Below the pieces are notes generated by a model. It was not told where the DNA came from and searched no databases. It worked only from the letters and a program-made list of their open reading frames with translations. From Betaproteobacteria bacterium (lineage in GTDB: Bacteria > Pseudomonadota > Gammaproteobacteria > Burkholderiales > UBA3065), in the NCBI GenBank assembly GCA_009927815.1, contig RFMI01000032.1:1-55706 (forward strand): a stretch of 55,706 nucleotides of DNA, given 5' to 3'. Both the position numbers and the translations under genes were made by a program. Each line of letters begins with the position of its first letter. Position 1 is the stretch's first letter. Shown one piece after another: positions 1 through 15,066 of the stretch.

Positions 1-210
1 TCGTTCAAGGGCGCGGCGTTCGGTCTGGAGCCTGTTCTCACCCAGAGTGCGTGGTTCCGTCCGCACAACCGCAGCGAGGACATCCGTGGTCTCTACATGG
101 TCGGCGCCAGCACCCACCCGGGCGCGGGCATGCCGGGCGTTCTGGCCTCGGCTAAGGCGCTGGAGTCGGTTCTGCCTGAGGCGGCCGCCGTTTTGGAGGG
201 ACGCGCATGA
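1..210 (+). CDS. crtI: Phytoene desaturase CrtI, C-terminal fragment
   Basis: This is the last 69 codons of a gene that begins outside the window, read in frame 1 and ending at TGA 208-210. CrtI is an FAD-dependent desaturase that converts phytoene to neurosporene or lycopene. The fragment carries the family's C-terminal FAD-binding signature: GLYMVGASTHPGAGMPGVL at residues 31-49, followed by a short helix. The CrtD protein in this window has the related GLYLAGGSAHPGPGVPMAA, so the two belong to the same CrtI-type superfamily. Identity as CrtI rather than another CrtI-like desaturase rests on the next gene being crtB, which overlaps it by an ATGA and gives the standard crtI-crtB pair. Confidence 0.9.
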   Translation, partial: SFKGAAFGLEPVLTQSAWFRPHNRSEDIRGLYMVGASTHPGAGMPGVLASAKALESVLPEAAAVLEGRA

Positions 211-1262
211 AACGCGAAGACCTGCCCCCGGCGATGCCCCACTACGATGCCTCGGCCAGTTGCCGCGAGATGTTGCGTGGCGGCTCGAAGTCGTTTTTTG
301 CAGCGTCGCGTTTGCTAGGCCGCGATTACCGCGAGCCGGCCACTGCGCTCTACGCGTTTTGTCGGGTGGCAGACGACGCGATCGATTTCGCCGACGATCC
401 CCATCAGGCTCTGGAGCAGCTGTGCCGGCGGCTCGACGCGATCTACGCGGGTCATCCTGAGCAACACACTGCCGACCGCGCGTTTGCGCCGGTCGTGGCG
501 CAGTACGCCATTCCGCGGGCTTTGCCGCAAGCGCTGCTGGAGGGGTTCGCTTGGGATGCGGTCGGTCGTCGGTATGACACGCTAGACGATCTGCTGGACT
601 ACGCGGCGCGGGTGGCGGGGACTGTGGGCGCGATGATGGCCTTGATCATGGGTGCGCGTTCGCCACGGACCCTCGCCCGCGCCTGTGAGCTCGGGCTGGC
701 CATGCAACTCACCAACATTGCTCGCGATGTCGGCGAAGACGCCCGCAATGGCCGGGTTTACCTGCCGCTTGACTGGTTGCGCGAGGCCGGTGTCGATCTG
801 GACGCTTGGCTTGCTGACCCGCAGCCGCTGCCGGCGATTCGCGACATCACACGCCGCCTGCTCGAGGAGGCCGATGTCTGCTATCAGCGCGCCGAATCCG
901 GGATCGCCGACCTGCCGCGCAGTTGCCGGCCAGCGATGATGGCGGCGCGGCTGGTCTACGCCGAAATCGGACGCGAAGTCGAGCGTCGCCAGTTCGATTC
1001 GGTGAGCCAGCGCGCGGTGGTGTCGGGGCAGCGCAAGCTGGCGCTGCTGGTGCGGGCAATGCGTGCAGGCGCCTTGGCGCCGCAGCGGGCACACAGCCAC
1101 CCAGCGCTGCCAGCGGTGCGGTTCTTGGTCGAATCCGTGCTGGATGTGCCCAATCCAGAGCGCCGTCCGCAAAGCTTTGTCGACCGTACGGTGGGCATCG
1201 TGCAGATGTTCGAACGGGTCGCCGAGCGGGACCGCCGTCAGCGCACCCTGCTCGCAGGTTGA
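207..1262 (+). CDS. crtB: Phytoene synthase CrtB
   Basis: CrtB condenses two geranylgeranyl diphosphate molecules to phytoene, the first committed step of carotenoid synthesis, at the inner membrane. The 351-residue protein has both aspartate-rich, Mg-diphosphate-binding motifs of the squalene/phytoene synthase family: the CRVADDAID segment near residues 52-60 and the NIARDVGEDARNGRVYLP segment near residues 170-187. The ATG overlaps the crtI stop (ATGA), so translation is probably coupled. The gene ends 4 nt before the convergent crtC stop, with no visible terminator between them. Length and motifs are normal for the family. Confidence 0.96.
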   Translation: MKREDLPPAMPHYDASASCREMLRGGSKSFFAASRLLGRDYREPATALYAFCRVADDAIDFADDPHQALEQLCRRLDAIYAGHPEQHTADRAFAPVVAQYAIPRALPQALLEGFAWDAVGRRYDTLDDLLDYAARVAGTVGAMMALIMGARSPRTLARACELGLAMQLTNIARDVGEDARNGRVYLPLDWLREAGVDLDAWLADPQPLPAIRDITRRLLEEADVCYQRAESGIADLPRSCRPAMMAARLVYAEIGREVERRQFDSVSQRAVVSGQRKLALLVRAMRAGALAPQRAHSHPALPAVRFLVESVLDVPNPERRPQSFVDRTVGIVQMFERVAERDRRQRTLLAG

Positions 1263-1266
1263 CCCT

Positions 1267-2337
1267 CTAACGCACCCGCGGCATCCGCCAGGGCAGCATC
1301 AACCGCGTGCTTAGCCGTTCGAGCTTGCCCACGTCCAGGCTCTCGTGAAACGTGGTGGCGCGCTCGCCGCAGACCGTCGCGTCCAGGACCGCGCGTTGGT
1401 AGAACGGCGTGTCCTCGAGCGTCTCGACAACCTGGGGTGCATCGGCGCTGCGCATGTGGCGCGGCACTCGCCAGAAGGTGCGCGACAAGGGGTGGCGGGC
1501 GTCGGCAGCAAAGGATTCCACAGCGCCGTCGGGACGGAAACGCAGGGCCAGCAGGCGGTCGGCCCCAGCCTTCTGACGCACGTCGTAGACCACCGCGCTG
1601 CTGCCATCAGCCAGCGTGCTGCGCGACCAATCCCAGCTGGAGAACGGCCGCTCGATGGGTTCGCTGCCTTCGTTCGAATCAAAATAGCCGGCGCCTTCCC
1701 AGCGCAGGTCCGGATGGTCAAGATCCACTTCGACTCGCGATGCGGGTGCCAGTGGCCCCCAGTGATGCCGGGCATCGTCGTCCAAGGGCCAGGTCTGGTT
1801 GAATAGCGCACCCGGATGCAGGCGAATGCGACCGCGCACCCGCTGCGGCAGCGGATTGGACCACTCGTCGACCGTGATGGTCAGCGCGCTGCCGTCCCAG
1901 TGAAGCGCGCTGGGACCCACGGCAAAGTGGTCCACCGAGCGTGACATGCTGGCGCGCGAGCGCTCGGTCATGGTCCAGCGTCGCACGCCTGGTCCGTAGA
2001 GGCAGACATTGATGCAGCAGTGATTCTCGGGATCGGCGTGGCCGCGTTGGCGGGCCCAGTGGTAATACGAGGAGAACACGCTGCCGACAAAGGCGATCAC
2101 GGTCAGGCCGTAGCGTCCGCAATCGCTCAGGGCATCGACGTACCACCAGAGATAGCCACCCGCCGCGACGGGCTGGTCGAATCGAGGTGAGCCATCAGCG
2201 TGGCGGCCGCCAGTCGGCCGGACATGGCTGCCATCGGAACGCCCGGGCCCGGGTGAGCGCTGCCTCCCGCCAGGTAGAGCCCCGGGATCGCCGTCGACGA
2301 CGCAGGTCGCCGGAACGAGGCCATCCAGCCATGGCAC
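1267..2337 (-). CDS. crtC: Carotenoid 1,2-hydratase CrtC (start uncertain)
   Basis: CrtC adds water to the terminal double bond of neurosporene or lycopene-type carotenoids in the spheroidene/spirilloxanthin route. The recognisable protein runs from about position 2178 (RFDQPVAAGGYLWWYVDALS) through IAFVGSVFSSYYHWAR, then PENHCCINVCLYG and WTMTER, to its stop at 1267. No ATG or TTG lies in frame just before the conserved part. The only canonical in-frame starts nearby are GTG 2337, chosen because it includes the whole conserved region but overlapping crtD by 211 nt, and GTG 2100. The latter would give 277 residues starting VIAFVGSVF, which as I recall is close to Rhodobacter CrtC. The stop and the function are secure; the start is not. 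Confidence 0.85.
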   Translation of the reverse strand: MPWLDGLVPATCVVDGDPGALPGGRQRSPGPGRSDGSHVRPTGGRHADGSPRFDQPVAAGGYLWWYVDALSDCGRYGLTVIAFVGSVFSSYYHWARQRGHADPENHCCINVCLYGPGVRRWTMTERSRASMSRSVDHFAVGPSALHWDGSALTITVDEWSNPLPQRVRGRIRLHPGALFNQTWPLDDDARHHWGPLAPASRVEVDLDHPDLRWEGAGYFDSNEGSEPIERPFSSWDWSRSTLADGSSAVVYDVRQKAGADRLLALRFRPDGAVESFAADARHPLSRTFWRVPRHMRSADAPQVVETLEDTPFYQRAVLDATVCGERATTFHESLDVGKLERLSTRLMLPWRMPRVR

Positions 2338-3677
2338 GCTTCGCCATATAGGGCTCCGCCCGTCGCCGGAAACAGGCGCTCGAAATCCTGCGGCGTGGTC
2401 AGCACCGTCTGCTGGGGATCGTGCTCCAACTGCAGGCCACAGCGTTGCATTAGGGTCATGGCGTTGGTGTGACATTGCTCGATCTCCTCGGGGTCCAATT
2501 GGCGGAGGTCGCCGATTGCCGGCGCATTAACCAGAGCCAGCAGGCGTTCGCGTTGATGGATGTCGGCATCGTCGTCGTGGCGATCTTGCGCACACAGGTA
2601 GACCGTGCCTTTTCGCGGCAGACGGCCGTGGCCGAAAATGTCGCGGAATTCACTGCGGTAGTCGTCGTCGAAAAAGACGTTGTGGTGAACCAGCGGGAGC
2701 CCGCGCGTCTGTGCGTGCAGACACCAGGTCATGGCTGACAGCGACCGCGCTTGAGGGGTGATCGCGGGCGCCGCGCCTTGAACACCAGACCCCAACAAGC
2801 CTTGTGCCAAGGCGGCGACATCGCCATTGAAGACCACAGAATCTGCCGGAAGCCGCTCACCACCAGCCAGCACCACTGCACTGACTTTGCCGTGGTTCAG
2901 CTCGATCGACTCGACCGGGCTCGCAGTGCGAATCTGGGCGCCGTTGCGTTGTGCCAGTCGCGCCAACGCCCGTCCGATCTCGACCATTCCACCGCCGACG
3001 GTCCAGACGCCTTGTTGCTCGACATGGGCTACCAACATCAATGTGGCGGGCGCCGCAAATGGCGATGAGCCGCAGTAGGTGGCGTACCGGCCGAATAGTT
3101 GTTGCAGGCGTGGGTCGTGGAAGTGCCGAGACAAGGCGCTCCAGAGGTCGCGGAACGGCCCCAGCCCGAACAGCACGGCGGAGCCGTGGAGCCCAAGGTC
3201 GCTCATCATGCTGGGCAGACTCGGTCGCGCCGAGCGAATGTAGGGGCCCTCGAGGGTGTTGTAGACCTCCCGCGACTGAGCGGCAAACGCGAGATAACGC
3301 CGCGCTTCGGCGGGCCCGGCAAATACGCCGATCGCCTCGGCAGACCGTTGTGGATCGGCGAACAGGTCGAGTTGGCCGCCGCTGCTCCACGCATGTCGGG
3401 CAAGGGTTCGTACCGGCGTGAGCACGAGTTCATCCTCAAGGCGCAAGCCTGCCTCGGCGAACAGTCCCTCGAACACCCAGCGCATGGTGAACACCGTCGG
3501 TCCGGCGTCGACGCTGTGACCACCCACAGACACCTGCCGCAACTTGCCGCCGACGTCGTTGGCACGCTCAAGCAGCGTGACGTCAAGACCTTGGCGAGCC
3601 AGTGCGGCGGCTGCCGTCAGACCGCCGACGCCGCCCCCGACCACCACGACGCGGTGCGTTCGCAAGGCTGGCGTCAT
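2127..3677 (-). CDS. crtD: 1-Hydroxycarotenoid 3,4-desaturase (methoxyneurosporene dehydrogenase) CrtD
   Basis: CrtD is a CrtI-type FAD enzyme that introduces the 3,4 double bond after CrtC hydration. The 516-residue protein starts with a dinucleotide-binding Rossmann motif (VVVVGGGVGGLTAAAALARQ, residues 10-29) and an acidic residue closing the second strand (LLERA). It ends with the C-terminal FAD segment GLYLAGGSAHPGPGVPMAAM. Assignment as CrtD rather than CrtI is from context (crtA-crtD-crtC order, with crtI upstream of crtB) and is therefore partly inference. Its ATG overlaps the crtA stop by 4 nt. Its last 20 or so codons overlap the conserved start region of crtC in another frame. Confidence 0.92.
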   Translation of the reverse strand: MTPALRTHRVVVVGGGVGGLTAAAALARQGLDVTLLERANDVGGKLRQVSVGGHSVDAGPTVFTMRWVFEGLFAEAGLRLEDELVLTPVRTLARHAWSSGGQLDLFADPQRSAEAIGVFAGPAEARRYLAFAAQSREVYNTLEGPYIRSARPSLPSMMSDLGLHGSAVLFGLGPFRDLWSALSRHFHDPRLQQLFGRYATYCGSSPFAAPATLMLVAHVEQQGVWTVGGGMVEIGRALARLAQRNGAQIRTASPVESIELNHGKVSAVVLAGGERLPADSVVFNGDVAALAQGLLGSGVQGAAPAITPQARSLSAMTWCLHAQTRGLPLVHHNVFFDDDYRSEFRDIFGHGRLPRKGTVYLCAQDRHDDDADIHQRERLLALVNAPAIGDLRQLDPEEIEQCHTNAMTLMQRCGLQLEHDPQQTVLTTPQDFERLFPATGGALYGEACHGWMASFRRPASSTAIPGLYLAGGSAHPGPGVPMAAMSGRLAAATLMAHLDSTSPSRRVAISGGTSMP

Positions 3678-4366
3678 CCGAAAGCGCGACCCTTGTAGCT
3701 GCCCTCGGGGGCTACAGGAATGAAGCGGGCGAACATCGATTCGGCGAAGAAGCCCGACTTGTGTGCCGCTTTAATGGCGTCGAGATGGGCGCCAGTGCGC
3801 GCGTAATGGTCCATGTCGTCGACCTTGTTCCAGATGCTGAAGGTCGCCTGACGGAGCAGCGGCGCTTCGCCCAAGCCGGTGGCGAGCAGGCAGCCGGGTG
3901 CGTCGGCCAGCGCGTCCTGAGCGGGAGGCGCTTTGCGCCAGAATGCTGCGGCCCGTGCCGGCTTGATCGAGGCCCGGGTGAGGGCGGCTATCGGTCCAGT
4001 CAGGGGCGTTTCGGCAACAATCGGCAGGCTCATGCCGGACCAGCTGCCGCGGCACGAGTAGGTGTGCAGCCGAATACTGAAGAACTCGCGGGCGTGGCTG
4101 CGGTAACGCTCCACCAAGGGGTGCGATCGCACAAACTCTGCGGCCTCGGCGTCGCTGGCAAATACGCAGAACAAGCCTTGTCGGGTGGCGCTGGGTCGCA
4201 GTCCGAATCCACCATCTTCGCCACTGCCCAGCACCTTGAAAAACTGCAGCCCGGGGATGTCGTCCATGTCAAAACGGCCGACAACAAAGCGGGAGAAGCC
4301 CCACATCCGGGACTGCTCTGCAATGTCGAGCAGAATCAGCGTCGCGACCGGACCCTCGGTCGCCAT
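3674..4366 (-). CDS. crtA: Spheroidene monooxygenase CrtA
   Basis: CrtA is a heme-dependent oxygenase that makes keto-carotenoids such as spheroidenone from spheroidene when oxygen is present. The 230-residue protein shows the family pattern: an N-terminal hydrophobic strand (VATLILLDI), then WGFSRFVVGR and FFKVLGSG, a middle W/R-rich segment, and the C-terminal LLRQATFSIW plus FARFIPV. It lies 2 nt downstream of ppsR and overlaps crtD by 4 nt, so it belongs to the aerR-ppsR-crtA-crtD-crtC transcript. Its presence argues for the spheroidene rather than a pure spirilloxanthin pathway, and for life with oxygen. Confidence 0.93.
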   Translation of the reverse strand: MATEGPVATLILLDIAEQSRMWGFSRFVVGRFDMDDIPGLQFFKVLGSGEDGGFGLRPSATRQGLFCVFASDAEAAEFVRSHPLVERYRSHAREFFSIRLHTYSCRGSWSGMSLPIVAETPLTGPIAALTRASIKPARAAAFWRKAPPAQDALADAPGCLLATGLGEAPLLRQATFSIWNKVDDMDHYARTGAHLDAIKAAHKSGFFAESMFARFIPVAPEGSYKGRAFG

Positions 4367-4368
4367 CG

Positions 4369-5808
4369 CTAGCTGTCCAGTCGCTCGCCGAGGTCGCCCA
4401 GGCCGTACTGACGGAGTTTGACGTACAGGCTCTGACGCGACAGGCCGAGCATCTCGGCTGCGCTGGCGCGATTGTCGCGGGTCAGTTCGAGGGCGGCTTC
4501 GATGCAGAGCTTCTCGATCAGTTCAGCGGTCTCGCCGACGATGTCCTTCAGCGGGACACGGCCCACCAATTCGGTGAGTTGGCTTGCGCTGCGGGTCAGT
4601 CCATCGGGCGTGGCCGGCTCCTCGAGTCGGGTGGCGACGTCGCGGACGCTGAAGCACAGGAAATTCCGCCCGTTGACATGCAAGGCGCGGGCCGACATCT
4701 CGACCTGGGTCTGCAAGCCGTTTTCGCCGCGCAGGGTCGTGGCAAACAGTCGAACCGAGCCGCGTTGGCGCAGGTTGGCCAGCAGCACCGAGAGGTCTAC
4801 CCCCGAGCGGCCGAGCCAACGGTCCAAGGACTCGCCGAGGAGAGCATTGGGGTGCGCCAATTGCGCCAGATCGGCGAACGCTTGATTTGCGCTGACGACG
4901 ATGCCGCTCGCGTCGGTGACGACAAAACCATCTGGCAATTGGCCGAGCGCCTCGAGGGTCAGCGCCGTGTTGTCTTGGGCTTCCTGGCTCGACGCCAAAC
5001 CTCGGCCAACCAGGCGGATCAAAAACAGGCTCTGGTTGTCTTGGCGGAACACGCTGGCGCTGACTTCGGTCTCGTTGCCACCAACGGCGAGGCGTGCGCT
5101 GCTGGCCTGCCCGCGGCCGGTGCTCAGCACCGAGGTCAATACGCTGTCGAGTTCGTTGCGGTTGGCTGCGTCAAAACAGTCGTTGAACGCTCTTCCAGTG
5201 GGCTTGCGGCCACCGGCCGTCAGCAATTGCTCGGCTGCAGTGTTGGCCTCAAGGATGCGACGACTGGCCGCATCGACCACCAAGGTCGGTTCGGGCGCGG
5301 TTTCGAACAGCAGCCGGTAGCGGGCTTCCATCTGGCGCATGCGTTGATAGTCGCGCTCCATCGCCTGATGCGAATCGACCAGGCGCTGTTGCAATTCGGT
5401 GACGCTGCGCAGATCACGGCCATAGGCGAGGATGCGGCCATCGCTCAAGCGCGCCGACCCATATTGAATGGGCAGCGACTGGCCGTCGCGATCGACATGG
5501 TTGATGTGGCGCCATTTGCGTTGACGACCCACGCGGGCGTCTTCGAGCAGTGCGTCGACCTTGTCGCGGCATTCCGGGCTGACGACATCAACCAGCAAGC
5601 GACCGATCCAGGCCTGGGCTTGCTCAAGCTGCGAGTCGGCTTGGGTCAGTCGCGCGCGCTGGATCCGACCCTCATCGTCGAGGATTAGCGAAATGTCGGC
5701 TGCGGCAGCCAGCAGCGAGGCAGCCGCCAGCGGTTCGACGGTGCTGACGACGTCAACTGCATCGGGGTAGCCGTTCTGGGTGACCTGTCCGGTGGGGCTC
5801 TTGCTCAA
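4369..5808 (-). CDS. ppsR: Photosynthesis gene repressor PpsR/CrtJ
   Basis: PpsR/CrtJ represses bch, crt and puc genes under oxygen. The 479-residue protein has an N-terminal PAS-like region (about 30-140), a heptad-rich linker (about 135-165), two further PAS domains (about 163-270 and 285-395) and a C-terminal Fis-type helix-turn-helix (about 428-470, ending ASAAEMLGLSRQSLYVKLRQ). Cys435 in KLCIEAALELTRDNR sits where the redox-active HTH cysteine of CrtJ/PpsR is found; Cys80, Cys211 and Cys385 are the other cysteines. Its ATG overlaps the aerR stop by 4 nt, so regulator and antagonist are translationally coupled. It is the expected regulator of the divergent bchF operon. Confidence 0.95.
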   Translation of the reverse strand: MSKSPTGQVTQNGYPDAVDVVSTVEPLAAASLLAAAADISLILDDEGRIQRARLTQADSQLEQAQAWIGRLLVDVVSPECRDKVDALLEDARVGRQRKWRHINHVDRDGQSLPIQYGSARLSDGRILAYGRDLRSVTELQQRLVDSHQAMERDYQRMRQMEARYRLLFETAPEPTLVVDAASRRILEANTAAEQLLTAGGRKPTGRAFNDCFDAANRNELDSVLTSVLSTGRGQASSARLAVGGNETEVSASVFRQDNQSLFLIRLVGRGLASSQEAQDNTALTLEALGQLPDGFVVTDASGIVVSANQAFADLAQLAHPNALLGESLDRWLGRSGVDLSVLLANLRQRGSVRLFATTLRGENGLQTQVEMSARALHVNGRNFLCFSVRDVATRLEEPATPDGLTRSASQLTELVGRVPLKDIVGETAELIEKLCIEAALELTRDNRASAAEMLGLSRQSLYVKLRQYGLGDLGERLDS

Positions 5809-6689
5809 TTCGGCTGTGCTCGTTCTTGGATCAGGCGGTCGGCCGCTCGCAGGGCGTCGAGGGCGTCACCGGAGTAGGCTTCAGCGCCCAACATGGCACG
5901 AACGCTGGCATCAAAGACCAGCGGACCGCCGACCATGATGCCGAGTCCCGGGTTCAGCGACGCGCTGCGCACTTCGCGAATCAGTTGGCTCAGCGCATCG
6001 AGGTGGGCGCTGTTGCTGACCGACACGGCTGCGACGTCGTACCAGTCCGAGCGCACCGCGTCGATCAAGGCCGCGGGCTGCGCCTCGATTTCGGCACAGG
6101 CACTCCACCCCGCGCGGCGGAAGAACTGCGTCAGCATGTAAAAGCCCAAGGTGTGCTGACTGCCAGGGGCCGGTGAGAGCAGGATGCGTCGCTGCGGCTG
6201 GCGGAACTCGGGCTCTGCGCAAAACTCTTCGGCGAGCGATTGCACCAGGCTCTGGATACGCCACAGCGCTAGGGTGACTTCGGGGAACGTGCAGTCGTCG
6301 GTTTCCCAAAGTCTGCCAATCTGCCGTGCGGCCGGCGCCAGCAGCTCAAGATAGAGCGCAGGCAATTCGTGGCCCAGCGATCGCAAGCGGGCGAACTCGG
6401 TCTCGTGCGCCGCAGCGTCGAGCGCGAGGCAGGCGCATACATAGTCCTGGACATCGGCGGCGCTCACCGGCGCGGGGATGTGCTGAGGCAGGTCCATCGG
6501 CGGCCGCCGATGCGACCGGAGCAATTGCGGAATGATCTGTGCGCTGAGCGTTTGCATCAGTTGTGATCGCGCGTCGAGACCATCGTCGGCCCGCAGCTCT
6601 TGCCGCTGGCCTGCGGTCGCGGATGAGTTCCCGTGATCGCCGGACGAGGTGCCCTGAAGGCGCTTTGCAGACATCGAATTTGCGCCCAT
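5805..6689 (-). CDS. aerR: Cobalamin-binding antirepressor AerR/PpaA
   Basis: AerR/PpaA binds B12 and modulates CrtJ/PpsR in response to light and oxygen. The 294-residue protein has a variable N-terminus, a helical B12-dependent-regulator cap region (about 75-165) and a B12-binding Rossmann-like domain. In that domain the segment LLSPAPGSQHTLGFYML carries the histidine expected to ligate cobalt. The C-terminal IMVGGPLVF segment is typical of the fold. The ATG at 6689 is preceded by a clear GGAGG 6 nt upstream (plus-strand complement at 6695-6699). It is the first gene of the minus-strand regulator/carotenoid operon and lies divergent from bchF. Confidence 0.93.
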   Translation of the reverse strand: MGANSMSAKRLQGTSSGDHGNSSATAGQRQELRADDGLDARSQLMQTLSAQIIPQLLRSHRRPPMDLPQHIPAPVSAADVQDYVCACLALDAAAHETEFARLRSLGHELPALYLELLAPAARQIGRLWETDDCTFPEVTLALWRIQSLVQSLAEEFCAEPEFRQPQRRILLSPAPGSQHTLGFYMLTQFFRRAGWSACAEIEAQPAALIDAVRSDWYDVAAVSVSNSAHLDALSQLIREVRSASLNPGLGIMVGGPLVFDASVRAMLGAEAYSGDALDALRAADRLIQERAQPN

Positions 6690-6777
6690 GGCGCCCTCCG
6701 GTTAAGTGGATGTGATACCGGACGTCTGTTTTTATGCACTGCTCTTTTTTGCTGATGGTGTCCCCGGAAGCGCCCTG

Positions 6778-6863
6778 TGTCAATCAGCAAAGCGGATTTA
6801 TGTGACACCCCACCCTGACAGTTTGCAATTGTCAACGCTAGAGGACGTACAGTTTAGTTGACA
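6778..6863. promoter_or_regulatory. Cluster of TGTCA/TGACA half-sites between aerR and bchF
   Basis: Five half-sites occur in 86 nt: TGTCA at 6778, TGACA at 6803, TGACA at 6816, TGTCA at 6830 and TGACA at 6859. The 6816 and 6830 copies form an inverted pair with a 9-nt gap. The CrtJ/PpsR consensus is TGT-N12-ACA. I checked every TGT on this strand and found no perfect N12 pair, so this is an array of spaced half-sites rather than a canonical palindrome. Binding by the neighbouring PpsR is inference. Confidence 0.5.
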
Positions 6864-6886
6864 CTTTGGCTTCGGCGCTCTAGATT
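6858..6886 (+). promoter_or_regulatory. Sigma-70-type promoter for the bchF operon
   Basis: TTGACA (6858-6863), a 17-nt spacer and TAGATT (6881-6886) form a near-consensus promoter 37 nt before the bchF ATG. The -35 box contains one of the TGACA half-sites, so a bound PpsR would block RNA polymerase. Confidence 0.6.
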
Positions 6887-6922
6887 GGGTTGCACAAGCC
6901 ACTGTAAGGCGGGGCAACGGAC

Positions 6923-8751
<1,829 letters not shown>

Positions 8752-8752
8752 C

Positions 8753-10361
8753 ATGCAACTGACACTGTGGACCTACGAAGGCCCGCCGCACGTGGGTGCG
8801 ATGCGGGTCGCGACTGCGCTGGAAGATGTTCACTACGTGTTGCATGCGCCACAAGGCGACACCTACGCCGATCTGCTCTTCACCATGATCGAGCGACTGC
8901 CCAAGCGCCCGCCGGTCACCTACACCACCTTTCAGGCGCGCGACCTCGGCGGCGATACCGCGGAGCTGTTCAAGAACGCTGCCCGCGAGGCCCATGAGCG
9001 GTTCAAGCCGGCGGCAATGATGGTCGGCGCCTCGTGCACCGCCGAGCTGATCCAGGACGATCCAGGCGGGCTCGCGGCGGCACTTGACCTGCCGATCCCG
9101 GTGGTTGCGCTGGAGTTGCCCTCGTACCAGAAGAAAGAGAACTGGGGCGCGGCCGAAACCTTTTACCAGATGGTCCGTGGCCTGGCTGGACCGCATGCCC
9201 CGGCGCCGGGTACGCCCCGCCCGCCGCGAGTTGCTGGAGCGCAGCCGTCTTGCAACATCCTCGGTCCGACCGCGCTGGGATTCCGCCACCGCGACGATGT
9301 GCGCGAGATTCGGGGCCTGCTGGAGTCGATCGGGGTCGAAGTTCGGGTGGTCGCGCCGCAGGGTGCCACGGCTGCCGATCTGGCCCGCTTGGGCGAGGCC
9401 GATTTCAATGTTGTGCTGTATCCGGAGACGGCGGGCAGTACCGCCAATTGGCTGCAACGCAATTTCGGCCAGCAGTACACCCGCACCATTCCAATCGGCG
9501 CAATCGCCACTCGCGAGTTCATCGCCGAGGTGGCTGACTTGGCTGGCATCGACCCAGAGCGGGCTCAAGCAGCGGGACGCTCGCGTGCGCCGTGGTACTC
9601 GCGATCGGTGGATTCGACCTACCTCACCGGCAAGCGAGTGTTCGTTTTTGGCGACGGCACCCACGCCGTGGCTGCGGCGCGAGTGGCCGCTGAGGAGTTC
9701 GGCTTCACCGTCGTCGGCATCGGCACTTACAGCCGCGAGTTTGCACGTGAGGTGCGTGCTGCCGCCGACAAGTACGGCGTCGAGCCGCTGATCACCGACG
9801 ACTATCTCGAGGTCGAGGCGCGTGTCGCCGAGTTGCAGCCCGAACTGGTCCTCGGTACGCAAATGGAGCGCCACATCGCCAAGCGTCTGGGCGTGCCCTG
9901 CGCGGTGATTTCAGCTCCGGTCCATGTGCAGGACTTCCCCGCCCGCTATGCCCCGCAGATGGGATTTGAAGGCGCCAACGTGCTGTTTGACACGTGGGTT
10001 CACCCGCTGATGATGGGGTTGGAAGAACACCTGCTGGGCATGTTCCGTGAGGACTTTGAGTTCCACGATGGCGCGGCCGCATCGCATCTGGGTCATGGCA
10101 GCTCGCGGCCACAACCGCCCGAGGCGATTTCGCCGATCGCGATGGGCGAGGCTGCCGCGGCGGCAGCGGGTTTGGCCACCAGCGCACCGGCCGGCGAGCC
10201 GGTGGCAGGCGAGCTGGTCTGGGCCGCCGACGCCCAAAAAGAGCTCGGCAAGATCCCCTTTTTCGTGCGCGGCAAGGCTCGCCGCAACACCGAGGCTTAT
10301 GCCAGCCAGCACGGCGTCGCCCTGATTACCGTCGAAACCCTCTACGAGGCCAAGGCCCACT

Positions 10362-10372
<11 letters not shown>
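8753..10372 (+). CDS. bchB: Light-independent protochlorophyllide reductase subunit B
   Basis: BchB is the partner of BchN in DPOR. The open frame reaches further upstream inside bchN, but the real start is ATG 8753, one base after the bchN stop, giving 539 residues beginning [19 protein letters not shown]. Asp36 ([10 protein letters not shown]) is the unusual aspartate ligand of the NB cluster, and Cys95 ([12 protein letters not shown]) is conserved. A short C-terminal region (about 490-535, [19 protein letters not shown]) is the PCP-reductase-like tail usual in BchB. It overlaps bchH by 11 nt. Confidence 0.97.
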
Positions 10373-15037
<4,665 letters not shown>

Positions 15038-15066
15038 GCGGCTGATTGGATAAGGGGAGGCCAAGC

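Noticed and set aside
6690-6922. A canonical TGT-N12-ACA PpsR palindrome
   Set aside because: Every TGT in this interval was checked and none has ACA at the required distance; only spaced half-sites remain.
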